A DNA stretch of 64,000 nt from Okapia johnstoni (taxonomy: Eukaryota > Chordata > Mammalia > Artiodactyla > Giraffidae). Below, in pieces: positions 44,217-54,402 of the stretch. The stretch's first letter is position 1. Each line of letters opens with the position of its first letter. The notes beneath the pieces are model-generated. The model worked only from the letters and a program-made list of their open reading frames with translations, was not told the origin of the DNA and searched no databases. A program made the position numbers and the translations under genes. Location of the stretch: the NCBI GenBank assembly GCA_024291935.2, contig JAGTYA010000026.1, forward strand, positions 9,652,001 through 9,716,000, given 5' to 3'.

Positions 44217-45476
44217 AATCTTAAGCATATGTGTTGGTTAGTTGATACACTTACTATGCTAATTAAGTCTTTTTGTCATGTCGTGGGCAAAAACTTACAA
44301 GCTGTTAATTCTGTTTTGGTCAGATGTTCACCATCACTGTATCAAAGATAAGACCAAGACTCTGTAGATTGCAATCACTGTGTGCCTGGTAGGGTCTCTA
44401 TTTATTTAGTTGCAGAGTTCCTTTTTCCTATCCACCTCTCATCTGCTGGAACTGAAGACCTGTGTATGACACATCCCAGGCTGTCTTGCCAGCCGCCTTC
44501 TCTCTAAGCTCTCCAGTGAAGGGCACTGATGAAGATCGGAAGGGGGCAGAGGGCAGGAGTCATGTGTTCTGAGCTTCTGACGTCACCTCTTGCAGCGGTT
44601 GTGGCAGCAGTGGGTAGAGTAGACCAGCAGCCCAGCCGTGGCAGTGTTTACAGTGATGGCTTCATGTCTTGGTCCTTGGCCCTTTGGTTCTTGCTCAGGT
44701 AGCTTGGTTTCAACAACACCTGCACCCATGGGATGGGCAAGACCTTTTAGTTTTCAACTCCAGTTCAAGAGGCAGTATTATCTTCAGTAATGATCAATCC
44801 TTGTGCATCTTTTATGCTCCCGTATTGCTATTCCAGCCTTTCACCTTCATTATCAACTTCTGTATGAAATTTGCTCTGTTCAATATACCTAGAAGGTTTT
44901 CTATTTCTTGACTGGACACTAACAGACAAATGGATGCTCCTCAGAACCCAGTGGGTGCTGAGATTGGGCAGTGGGAGTATTTGCCCTGGGTGTGGGCATA
45001 CAGAGATACTGTGCCTGTGGAGCATTTGAAAGTGATGGGTAGAAGTGAAGCTACCCTGGAATCTACTTTTCTAAATCACATAAAGTACACCTTCCTGAAG
45101 AGATATAGGTATAGGTTTCAATACCTGTTCAATGTTCCTTTGCCCTGGAGCAGACCACTCCCAGTACCCTGTCCTTGAAACTGCCCCGATCTCATACATT
45201 CATTCAGGCACCCAGGCTTTACCACTGAAGCATCTTCTAGAGCCTTAGGACTCTCCTGGATCTTGGTGTTCAGTGGCAGATGAGGGACTAAGGAGGGGAG
45301 CTTTCTGGGACAGGCCTGGAGGAGATGTTTCTCATGAGCCCCACATTCCACTGGCCTGAACTCGGTGACATAGCGCCATCCGGGGGAAAGAAGATCAGTC
45401 ATGTGTCCTGGCTACAGAGGAGAATGGCTTGGTAAATAGCTCTCTGATGCCTGTTTTTAATATCCTTACTGTCTAG
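44217..45476. other. Unique sequence, nothing recognised
   Basis: Open frames at 44669-44911 and 44930-45178 were read for secretoglobin or other motifs without success. An old repeat between 44640 and 45180 is possible. Confidence 0.4.
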
Positions 45477-45502
45477 AGCATAAACTATTTTGTAAATTGT
45501 TG

Positions 45503-45957
45503 ATAGTCAAAGCTATGGTTTTTCTAGTGGTCATGTATGGATGTGAGAGCTGGACCATAAAGAAGGCTGAGCACCAAAGAATCGATGCTTTTGAACTGTG
45601 GTGTTGGAGAGGACTCTTGAGAGTCCCTTGGACTGCAAGGAGATCCAACCAGTCCATCCTAAAGGAAATCAGTTCTGAATATTCATTGGAGGTACTGATG
45701 CTGAGGCTGAAGCTCCAATACTTAGGCCATGTGATGCAAAGAAATGACTCATTGGAAAAGACCCTGATGCTGGGCAAGATTGAGGGCAGGAGGAGAAGGG
45801 GACGACAAAGGATGAGATGATTGGATGGAATCACCAACTCAATGGACATGAATTTGAGCAAGCTCCGGGAGATGGTGATGGACAGAGAAGCCTGATGCAC
45901 TGCGGTCCATGGGGTCGCAGAGTTGGACATGACTGAGTGACTGAGCAACAACGAAAA
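45503..45957 (+). mobile_element. BovB LINE, 455 bp, with long perfect target duplication
   Basis: Sense BovB 3' end (YGCESWTIKKAEHQRIDAFE in translation) with tail GAGCAACAACGAAAA. The flanking 26 bases 45477-45502 and 45958-45983 (AGCATAAACTATTTTG...) are identical. Confidence 0.97.
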
Positions 45958-46054
45958 AGCATAAACTATTTTGTAAATTGTTGGTCCTGGTAGACAAACA
46001 CTATATTTAATTTCTTTATTCCCTTTTAGAAACATAACTTTAAAAATTATTGTT

Positions 46055-46178
46055 GTGTTAAAAATTTTTTTGACCATGCCACTGCAGCATGAGAGATCCT
46101 AGTTCCCCGACCAGGGATGGAACTCACACCCCCTGCATTAAAAGATTGGAGTCTTAACCACAGGACCATGAAAGTCCC
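46055..46178 (-). mobile_element. tRNA-derived SINE, diverged
   Basis: CCTAGTTCCCCGACCAGGGA and a degraded inverted head GGACCATGAAAGTCCC. Confidence 0.82.
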
Positions 46179-46234
46179 TATGTTTTATTTCTAATCCCGT
46201 CACCCTCAGGAAGACCCGTTAACAAAAGCACATT

Positions 46235-46800
46235 ATTTTTTCAACAGCTTTGTTGAGATGTAACTCACACATCGTAGAATGCATGCATTTGAAGTGTACC
46301 CTTCAGTGGTTTTTAATATGTTCAGAGTTGTGCAATCATCCCCACAGTCCATTGCAGAACATTTTCATCACCCTCCAAAAAAGAACCCTCCAGACAGCAG
46401 TCATTCCCCATTCCAACGACCCCTTCAGCCTTAGGCAGGGAGTAATCAACTTTTCGGGCTTCCTAGGTGGCTCAGTGGTAAAGAATCTGCCTATCAATGC
46501 AGGAGACACAGGAGATGTGTGTTTAATCCTTGGGTCTGGAAGATCCCCTGGAAAGGGAAATGGCAACCTGCTCCAGTATTCTTGCCTGGAAAATCCCATG
46601 GACAGAGGAGCCTGGAGGGCTACACTCCATGGGTCTCAAGTCAGACACGAATGAGCAACTGAGCACACATATGCACACAATCAACTTTCTGTTTCCATTC
46701 TCTTTTCAGGTTGCTGTTGAAAATTCTCATGTGAGTTCTACTTATTTTGTGGGAAACATGTAGGTTTTTCTTTTCAACCCTGAATTTCTGAAATTTATTC
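46235..46800 (-). mobile_element. L1M 3' fragment, split by a Bov-tA
   Basis: TTTGTTGAGATGTAACTCAC, CCTTCAGTGGTTTTTAATAT and GAACATTTTCATCACCCTCC, inverted L1M 3'UTR; resumes briefly after 46677. Confidence 0.75.
46455..46677 (+). mobile_element. Bov-tA SINE inserted in the L1M fragment
   Basis: Flanked by AATCAACTTT at 46443-46452 and again from 46679. Confidence 0.94.
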
Positions 46801-46933
46801 ATGGGAACTAGGATTTATTCAGACGTGAGTCTTTTCCATCGATCTGAGTCCTCACTGAGCCCTTTTAGTCAGAAACTCATAAAGCACATTTATTTTTCCT
46901 ACCTTTCCCAGGCAATTGCCATCCAGTTTGTGG

Positions 46934-47043
46934 ATTTTTTTTTTTTTTACTGAAATATAGTTGATTTATAATGTTGTGTTTGTTTCAGGTGTACAGAAAA
47001 GTGATTCAGATCTGTATCTATCTATCTATTTCAGATATTTTCC
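46934..47043 (-). mobile_element. L1 3' fragment
   Basis: T-tract, then ACTGAAATATAGTTGATTTA and GTACAGAAAAGTGATTCAGA, inverted. Confidence 0.8.
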
Positions 47044-47600
47044 ATGCTGCTCATGCATTTTGTGAGAAGTGGTTTAACTTGAGTGTTAACTTCCAGGAGA
47101 TGCACTATTTGCTTAAGTCCAAGACAAGTGTTAGAAGCAGAGCAAGAATGATGCATTTCTGCCTGGACAGGTGTTACTGTCCTGTCTCTAACTCTAGACA
47201 GTAAGAGTCCTACAGAGTGTAGGTAAAAGGAAAAATAGGAGAAACAGTTCCACGAGGTGCTTTCTGCATGTTTACCTTGCCATAAATCTCAAACATAACA
47301 CTCATGATTCCAGCCTCCTCACTGGTCTCTAGGATTCCTGTTTCCACCAGAGTGTGTTACCAGAGCACTTTTTGTAGGAGTTTAGCTCTTGTGTACCTAC
47401 CACCTGCTCTCGGTTCCTCACCCCCTCAGTGCTGAGGCTACATGTTAGGTAATGAAGACTGCAATTTGCACAAGATCACCCTTTTCCACCATAGGATGAC
47501 AGGTCAGCACTGGGGACAGACACTTTAAAAAAAATATTTAGGGAGTATTTGATGATTCACTGATTTTTAAAGGAGTGTGTGTGCTTGTGTGTTTCTTTTA
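47044..47600. other. Unique sequence, nothing recognised
   Basis: No supported feature. Confidence 0.5.
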
Positions 47601-47700
47601 ACCAAGTGATTAGAGGTTTTCCTATGATCATTCTGTTCTCAGTTTTCAGTTTGATTCCACAGTGGTCAGAAAGCATACTGTGTCTTTTGCTGTGGCCAAA
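47601..47700 (-). mobile_element. Possible old L1 ORF2 fragment
   Basis: GATTCCACAGTGGTCAGAAA with GCATACTGTGTC resembles inverted L1 ORF2. Weak. Confidence 0.45.
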
Positions 47701-48500
47701 GTCGGTTGAGTGACGTGCTGACATGGACATTCCAGAAAGTTGCTTCTGTTTGCTCCAATCTTCGGTGTTTATTCCACTGCTGGACATCTGGCAGTTGCTG
47801 GTGTTGTCAGCAAGGTCCTCCGTCATCCTCTTGGGCTCTGCATGTCTTTGCAGGCATTAGCCCCTCCAGTAGACATTCTTTGGTTATATCCTTGGCCGAG
47901 TGGTGTGCCTGGCAAACACGTGACTGTGTTGAATGGGTACCCTCACTCCGCTGGGACAGCTCTATGATGTCCTGGGGCAGATGGAGGCCAAAGCTGTCCG
48001 AGTGCTGAGACTGGGGCTCGGGAGGGACTTGCTTGCAGCTGGGAGCTGCCCTTGCATGCAATCCTGAGACCACCTCCCTTCAAAGCTGAGACCAGTCTGA
48101 CCAAAGAATGGCTCCTCATCGCAGGACCCCTCCTCTTGTGCCTCTTTCCTGTACACATTATACAGGAGGGAAGAGTCAAAACTTCGGGGAGCTGAATTGT
48201 CCCAAGAAAGGGCCAGAGGTCTTCCTGGTGGAAGGGATGGCCCAGGAAGGAAAAGGGACGCTGGGAGGTGTGAGCAGAGGGGCACTAATTTATCTTTGGT
48301 GAGAGGATTGTGGGGACTGGTAGAAGTAACAGGAGCTAAGGTTCGATTTTTAAAATTTCTTGTTTGGCTTTGCTCCAACGTAGTGCACATTTTCCCCTGG
48401 TCTTCCTGACTTCATAGGTCGTTGTGTGATTGAGGGGACAAGTTATACTGCCATCCGAGGGACACACCTTGGGATAGTCATACAGTTCTATTAGGGGGCA
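47701..48500. other. Unique sequence, nothing recognised
   Basis: Several overlapping open frames up to 142 codons on both strands reflect a GC-richer composition; none has recognisable homology. Confidence 0.4.
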
Positions 48501-48510
48501 TCAAACATCT

Positions 48511-48710
48511 GGTGGCTCAGACAGTAAAGAATCTGCTTGTAATGCAGGAGACCCGAGTTGGACCCCTGGGTCAGGAAGATTCCCCTGGAGGACAGACTGG
48601 CTACCCACTCTAGTATTCTTGTCTAGAGGATTCCACAGGCAGAGGAGCCTGATGGGCTACAGTCCATGGGGTTGCAAAGAGTTGGTCAGGACTGAGAGAC
48701 TTACACTCAC
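48511..48710 (+). mobile_element. Bov-tA SINE
   Basis: Perfect 10-bp duplications TCAAACATCT at 48501-48510 and 48711-48720. Confidence 0.95.
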
Positions 48711-48720
48711 TCAAACATCT

Positions 48721-49170
48721 CAGGAATTAGGGTAAATAATATTTTTGTAAACTAATGTTAAAAGTTAAGATTAGTGCCATATATCAGATTTTAAAATCAA
48801 GACAGGATTCACTCTGGCTTTGCTTGAGTCACCTCTCTCACTGGCCCTGTTCCCAGCCCTGCATACTTGGGGCAGAGACAGAGCTGAGAAAGGTGCCTCC
48901 ATGGCCAGCAGGGCTCAGAATGTGACACAGGTCAGGGAACTTGGGTATGACCCAACCACCGGAAACTCCCCTCTAGTTCCTGGGGAGATGGGGATGAGGA
49001 GGGGAGGAAAACCACTTTTCCAGAGAGACAATTAATGTTGGGCTAGAAAAGGTAAGGGATAAAGTGCCTTTCAAATATCTCCATTCTTCACCCATGAGTT
49101 ATTTAATGAATTAATTGTGTGTGTGTGTTATATGTGAAGCTCACTAAAGTCTCCGTTTGAATCAGATAAC
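48721..49170. other. Region downstream of the secretoglobin gene
   Basis: Unique, with a short (GT)n at 49118-49129; no further exon recognised. Confidence 0.5.
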
Positions 49171-49197
49171 AAAAAAGAACTTCAGATATGCAGATAC

Positions 49198-49203
49198 TTT
49201 ATT
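49198..49203 (-). terminator. Poly(A) signal of the secretoglobin gene
   Basis: AATAAA reads on the minus strand, 130 bases beyond the stop codon. The short 3'UTR is typical of secretoglobin genes. The cleavage site would be at roughly 49175-49190. Confidence 0.75.
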
Positions 49204-49332
49204 GAAATGAAAATGTATTTGAGGTTTCAACAATTATCTTGCAGTGTGTAGATTAAAAGACAAAAAGACAGACAACTTGTGGTATATACTCATCGCCAGT
49301 TGACATTTCTGAGCCAAAGTTCTTGCAGAAAG

Positions 49333-49371
49333 TTAGAATAGTTTACAGTATATACTGTTGTACATGATTTG
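49333..49371 (-). CDS. SCGB2A2: Mammaglobin-like secretoglobin, exon 3 (C-terminus and stop)
   Basis: After a pyrimidine-tract acceptor (TTTTTTTGTCTTTCAG) this exon reads QIMYNSIYCKLF and then TAA at 49335-49333. Cys93 is the conserved C-terminal secretoglobin cysteine, and the ending parallels the mammaglobin C-terminus. With exons 1 and 2 the total is 291 bases, 96 residues plus stop, close to the 93 residues of human mammaglobin-A. The exon is too short to be seen as an open reading frame on its own. Confidence 0.9.
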   Translation of the reverse strand, partial: QIMYNSIYCKLF

Positions 49372-50472
49372 CTGAAAGACAAAAAAAAACATCAGTTAGA
49401 TTTTCAGCTCCCTCTTGCAAAATAAAATCTTGCACAATAAACATTTCTTCTCATTGTTATCTTGAATGCATTCATCCACATCTGACATCCAAGAGAATTA
49501 GTGCTGGAAGTTAAATCAGAATGATCCCATTTATCCTATCATTCAGGAGACATTTATTAATGCCAAAGAAGTGCTGGTGCTTCCAGATCTTTTCTCCACC
49601 AGAGATCACTTGGGTAAGTTCTTTTCTGCACATTTCTTGTTGTAATAACTTATCTATAACGATGCTACGTATATTATCAGCTCTCCATAGAATCGTGACA
49701 ATCTCAGCTCCAATACATGGACCCGAGACATTTTTGAATTCCTGTGCAGACTTTCTGTCAGAAATATAGAAAATAGCCTGGACCTTTATCTTCGACTTTG
49801 TAGCCTGCAAAATCTCGAGGCTGTGACTCAGAAAGATCCATCTGAGCTAGGGTTTTCAAGAAAAAAAGCCTAGCGTCCTTCATTGTAAGGATCATAGTAA
49901 ATGATGTAATTTAAATTACGTAGTAAATTATGTAATTTACCATTTTCACCATTTCAAATATACCTAACACCATATTCACTCTGCAGTCAGTGTGACCAAT
50001 CTCCAGACTGTCCTCAGGTTGCAAAAATGAAACTAAATACCTGTTAAATAGCTCCCATTTTTCCTCACTATCCAACTTCTGAAAACCACTATTCCACCCT
50101 GTGTTTCTATGAGATTGGCTACTCCTGAAACCTGGTATAAGAGTTAGGCTACCTTTGTCTTTTTGTGACTGGTTTATTTCACCGATCGTTACGTGTGTGC
50201 GTGTGTGCCTCTGTGCCTACTGGGGAAATGAGGGTTAGGTAGACCCTTCGCTTTTTCCTCTTTTGTCTTTTTAATTTATTATTCACTAAAGATTTCAGCA
50301 CTGCAGCCTTGGGTGTCTTTCTTGATGTCAAAGTCATCAGACTCACCATACACTGAAATAAATGGAAATAAAGCACATTCATTACTTGCTTTGGTGTAAT
50401 GAATAACAAATGTAGAGTCTATTTGACCCTGTCCCTTGGTTGTAAAAGCACATCGGAAGAAGCTGAAATTAC

Positions 50473-50669
50473 CATCATCTGTTCGAAATTGGCCAGAGTT
50501 TCATCTGACTGCTGGAGAAAACATTGCTTGAGTTCATCTACAGCCTTTTCAGCATCGTCAGTCTCTATGAAACCTTTAAAATATGCTCTGTATTCATCCT
50601 TGGACACAGTGGGATCAATTAACTTATCAATCACGTTGTCAAGAAGGGAACAGCCAGAAGTACCTGTAC
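50473..50669 (-). CDS. SCGB2A2: Mammaglobin-like secretoglobin, exon 2 (helical core)
   Basis: This exon of 197 bases carries most of the mature protein: SGCSLLDNVIDKLIDPTVSK, then DEYRAYFKGFI, AVDELKQCFL and QSDETLANFEQMM. Cys25 and Cys68 match the conserved N-terminal and middle cysteines. The acceptor TTCTTCCCAG is followed 6 bases later by a second ACAG, so the exon could start at 50669 or 50663; both keep the frame (AGTGTSGC or AGTSGC). It ends in phase 0 at ATGATG|gtaatt (50472-50471). No Asn-X-Ser/Thr sequon is present, although human mammaglobin-A has two. The frame is intact. Confidence 0.95.
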
Positions 50670-51344
50670 CTGGGAAGAAAGAAGGCAAATATGGGCTCCA
50701 TTCTGGATGCATGAACGTCTTCGGGGAGCAGAACCATGATGGTTGTCATTCTTGTACATCCCTGTAGAGATGTCTATTCAGAAAGATTGTGGTGAATGGT
50801 CTTCAGTTCTCAATTCTACGAGAGTAAACTTGGGATCTGGGATTTCTCTAAGACCTAAAACACCTGTGTTTCCTCTTGCTAGCCTCTAGAAGCCAAACCT
50901 TATGTAGCCTTGACTAAGGAGGGCATTGAGGAAGTGAGACGCTCTGACTCAGAGCAACATATTAAACTTTATCTGGTCTTTCTTTGTTCGGAGTCATATG
51001 ATGCTTCACCATTATCATTCCAAGTAACAAGTAAGATTTCCCGGGATTGTACATGTACTGGTTCTAGAATATTGTCCATTAGCTCTGTTGACGCTAATGA
51101 TTTTCTGAAACAAACAAACAAAAAAGATAATGTACAAATGAAATTCTTGTTTGTGAAGAGATCTGTTGTGACGACCTCAGTTGGGTAGGAGAAAGAGCTC
51201 TGGAACTGGATTAGAGAGAACTGGCTTTTATTCTTGGGTCTGTAATTTTTTATTTAGTTGACCTTGAGCCTGTCACCTTGAACACATCTGCAAGTACTTG
51301 AGGAACAAATGAGGTGGGGGTATTTAGAAGAGCTCTGTAGGACT

Positions 51345-51630
51345 TCTTTGGTGACACAGCGGATAAGAATCCGCCTGCCAATGTGGGGGACGTGAGTTCG
51401 ATCCCTGGGTGGGGAAGATTCCACATGCCTTAAGGCAGCTAACCCTGTGTGCTACAGCTGCTGTGCCCGCGCTCTACGGTCCTTGCTTTGCAACAAGAGA
51501 AGCCATTGCAATGAGAAGCCCTCGCACCCCAGTGAAGATTGCCCCTCACTCGCCACAATTAGAGAAAGCCCGGGCAAAGTAACGAAGACCTAGTACAACC
51601 AAGAATAAAAAAAGAAAAATGAAAAAAAAA
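51345..51630 (+). mobile_element. tRNA-derived ruminant SINE in secretoglobin intron 1
   Basis: Head GGACTTCTTTGGTGACACAG, body GCAACAAGAGAAGCCATTGC and an A-rich tail at 51605-51635. It lies antisense to the gene. Confidence 0.92.
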
Positions 51631-52311
51631 AAAGAAAAGAGCTTCGTAAGTTGAATAAAGTAAACTCTGTCTGTCACTTATTACCGAAGACTAGCCTAGC
51701 TGCCAGGGCATTATTCTATAGCTGGATCTTCACTGGGGAAGGAGACCTCCAAGGAGGTGTGAACACCCCTCTTCAGCCAACATTGAGCAGGGAGGGACTG
51801 GGAGGAAGGGCATTCCAGAAGAGCTCAAATCAACTGTGAAAACTTGAGAAGAGTTGGGGCTCCCAGCTGGGTGCAGGACCCTGGGTCACCCACCGCAGCC
51901 TGAGCTTTACCTCCTGGCAGATTGCCTATTTCTTTTCATATTTAAGGAGACTCCAAGAGTGCCTCTTTCAGGAAACCCATCTGGTATAAAATCAGGAATC
52001 ATCAGAGCAACTCTTCTCCGTGCCCTGCTGAAATGCTTAATTCTAACAGTCAGTCACTAGTCTCATCCTGATTTCACGGCACCTGTGACGATGGGGGGGA
52101 CACCCTGAGTGTCGTGAGACAGTACGTGCAGCCCCAGGGCAGAGGCAAAGCCCACAAAGGGCCTTCTTTCAGATGTTCTGGAAGGAGTGATGATGTTTAG
52201 GTCTCTGGTGGGCAGGGCTGTCCTGTACTGGTGCTTGGGGATTGGGAGCTCTTGCACAAAGAAGCAGACAGCAACCTTAGCCCCACATCTGTGCACCCTG
52301 TCAGTACTCAC

Positions 52312-52366
52312 CTGCATAGCAGCACAGGGGGAGGGCGACCAGCATGAGGACCGTCACTAGCTTCAT
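52312..52366 (-). CDS. SCGB2A2: Mammaglobin-like secretoglobin, exon 1 (signal peptide)
   Basis: Secretoglobins are small secreted helical proteins that form disulfide-linked dimers or tetramers and bind hydrophobic ligands. Exon 1 encodes MKLVTVLMLVALPLCCYA plus the first base of Gly19. This is a typical signal peptide: one Lys, a Leu/Val-rich core and a small-residue cleavage site near Ala18. The donor is GCAG|gtgagt at 52311-52310. The ATG is the first one downstream of the TATA-like box at 52446-52454. Exon layout (signal peptide in exon 1, phase 1 first intron, phase 0 second intron) is the standard secretoglobin plan. It resembles mammaglobin-A (SCGB2A2) more than SCGB2A1 or SCGB1D; the paralogue assignment is less certain than the family. 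Confidence 0.93.
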
Positions 52367-52445
52367 GTTGGAGGCAGCTGTTACTGACAAGTCAGTCTAA
52401 TGTGTCAGAGAAGAAGGAACTCACTTTAGAGTGCCCACAACGCCT

Positions 52446-52454
52446 CCTTTTATT
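52446..52454 (-). promoter_or_regulatory. TATA-like box of the secretoglobin gene
   Basis: AATAAAAGG on the minus strand lies about 80 bases before the ATG, which predicts initiation near 52420 and a 5'UTR of about 55 bases. A focused TATA promoter is expected for a tissue-restricted secretoglobin. The motif is not a perfect TATAAA. Confidence 0.6.
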
Positions 52455-52648
52455 CTCCAGATCACCACGCTAATCCTTCCCACAAATAAGGAAATGAGTC
52501 ACAGGATAAACCTGGCATTGGACCAGGAAACAACAGCAGGAACCAATAAGAACCCAGACAGCCTGTTTTTCTGTTGGTAGAAAACTGAGGAGACAGAGTC
52601 TTTGGGACCTCAAACAATTTTGGAACTGCCATTGTGATATATGACTTT

Positions 52649-53210
52649 CAGTTCAGTTCAGTTGAGCTGCTCAGCCGTGTCCGACTCTTTGCTACCCCGT
52701 GGACTGCATCACACTAGGCCTCCCTGTCCATCACCAACTCCCGGAGTTTACTCAAACTCATGTCCATTGAGTCGGTGATGCCATCTAACCATCTCATCCT
52801 CTCTCTTTCCCTTCTCCTCTCGCCTTCTATCTTTCCCAACATCAGGGTCTTTTTAAATGAGTCAGTTCTTTGCATCAGGTGGCCAAAGTATTGGAGTTTC
52901 AGCTTCAGCATCAGTCCTTCCAATGAATATTCAGGGCTGATTTCCTTTGGGATGGACTGGTTGGATCTCCTTGCAGTCCAAGGTCCTCCCAAGAGTCTTC
53001 TCCAACACCACAGTTCAAAAGCATCAATTCTTTGGTGCTCAGCTTTCTTTATAGTCCAACTCTCACATCCATACATGACCACTGGAAAAACCATAGCTTT
53101 GACCTGACAGACCTTTGTTGGCAAAGTAGTCTCTGCTTTTTAATATGCTGTCTAGGTTGGTCATAATTTTTCTTCCAAGGAGCAAGCATCTTTCAGTTTC
53201 ATGGCTGCAC
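52649..53210 (-). mobile_element. BovB LINE, 5'-truncated, upstream of the secretoglobin promoter
   Basis: Tail CAGTTCAGTTCAGTTGAGCT at the left, 5' limit ATGGCTGCAC at the right. Perfect 11-bp duplications TATATGACTTT at 52638-52648 and 53211-53221. It begins about 200 bases upstream of the TATA-like box. A 136-codon BovB frame is still open. Confidence 0.97.
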
Positions 53211-53304
53211 TATATGACTTTAGGTAAAATGAACGCAAATCTGCTTTCTGAATAAAGCAAAGCATAGCATTGCGTGCCTGTGGTGTCCTCCTTGTTTTTT
53301 ATTA

Positions 53305-53380
53305 TTATCGTGATCATCGTTATCTCTTCTTCCCCCTCCTCCCCTTCCTCCTCCTCTTGTTTCTTCTCTCCTCTTCTTCG
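53305..53380 (+). repeat. Pyrimidine-rich (TCC)n tract
   Basis: TCTTCTTCCCCCTCCTCCCC then TTCCTCCTCCTCTTG. Confidence 0.85.
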
Positions 53381-53551
53381 AAGTGCAAATAGCATATGCT
53401 GTGGGTCTGTTCTGCCGGTTTCCCAAGCACAAGAGCTGGGTGTGCTACCACATACCTCCTCTGGGAGGCAGAGTTCTCTTGCCTATACAAGCTTTTTTTT
53501 CAGTAAGGTGTTTTAAATTTGGGAAATGTTAAAAATTAAAAAAAACTAAAA

Positions 53552-53840
53552 ATCTGCAAGTAGATCAAATCAGTCCATCCTAAAGGAAATCAGTCCTGAA
53601 TATTCATTGGAAGGACTGATGCAAAAAACTGACTCTTTGGAAAAGACCCTGATGCTGGGAAAGATTGAAGATGGGAGGAGAAGGGGACAACAGAGGATGA
53701 GATGGTTGGATGGCATCACCGTCTGGTTGGACATGAGTTTGAGCAAGCTGCGGGAGTTGGTGATGGACAGGGAGGCCTGGCATGCTGCAGTCCATGGGGT
53801 CGCCAAGAGTTGGACATGGCTGAGAGACTGAACTGAACTG
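53552..53840 (+). mobile_element. BovB LINE, 3' terminus with internal deletion
   Basis: Sense BovB beginning CTGCAAGTAGATCAAATCAG and ending GACTGAACTGAACTG. About 60 bases usually present after GGAAGGACTGATGC are missing. Flanks AAAACTAAAAAT and AAAATTAAAAAT suggest a one-mismatch duplication. Confidence 0.93.
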
Positions 53841-54059
53841 AAAAATTAAAAATGTCTCACCTCTGTGAAGTTTATTTTATCAAAGACTATCTCACTTAGT
53901 TCACTCAGTTTCATCAATTATTCTGTTATAAATCTATGAATGAATTTTCCTCTACTTTTTGTTAGGTTTTTAGGGTTTTTCTTCCACTGGCACCAAGGAT
54001 GTTGTGAAGTAGAAAAGCTGATTGCTTAGGGGAGGCAAAGCTGAATGGTGGAATGGCGA

Positions 54060-54250
54060 TGGGATCTGGGTTCATACAGATGTGGATTTGAAGCATGGAT
54101 GCAACACCTGATCATGAAGTGTCCTTGGACAAACTCCTGGTCATTCTGAGCTTCCTTTTCCTCACTGCTAAAATGTGCATAAATGATGCCATGCTTGGTT
54201 TTGTCAAGATGAGACTCTATGTAAAGAGCCTATCACAGGGCTTAAAACAG
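54060..54250 (+). mobile_element. MIR SINE, diverged
   Basis: CTTCCTTTTCCTCACTGCTA then AAATG, and AGCCTATCACAGGGCTTAAA fit a MIR core and 3' part. Confidence 0.65.
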
Positions 54251-54271
54251 GGTATCACGGATTAGTGGGAG

Positions 54272-54402
54272 GTTCATTCATCCACCCACCCACCCATTCA
54301 TCTATCCATCCATCCACCCATCCATTTATCTATCCATTCATCCACCCACCCATTCATCTATCCATCCATCCATCCACCCATCCATCCACTCACCATTCAG
54401 CA
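54272..54402 (+). repeat. (TCCA)n tetranucleotide repeat with higher-order structure
   Basis: TCCA, CCCA, TTCA and TCTA units. A block of roughly 55-60 bases (CACCCACCCATTCATCTATC onward) occurs twice. Confidence 0.95.

Noticed and set aside
44669..45178. Possible additional secretoglobin or other small secreted protein
   Set aside because: No signal-peptide exon, conserved cysteines or splice sites matching the family could be found on either strand.
47706..48409. Cluster of overlapping open frames on both strands as a gene
   Set aside because: Frames overlap in several registers with no recognisable motif, splice signals or codon preference; composition alone explains them.
54272..54402. 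CRISPR-like array
   Set aside because: It is a tetranucleotide microsatellite without unique spacers; the organism is a mammal.
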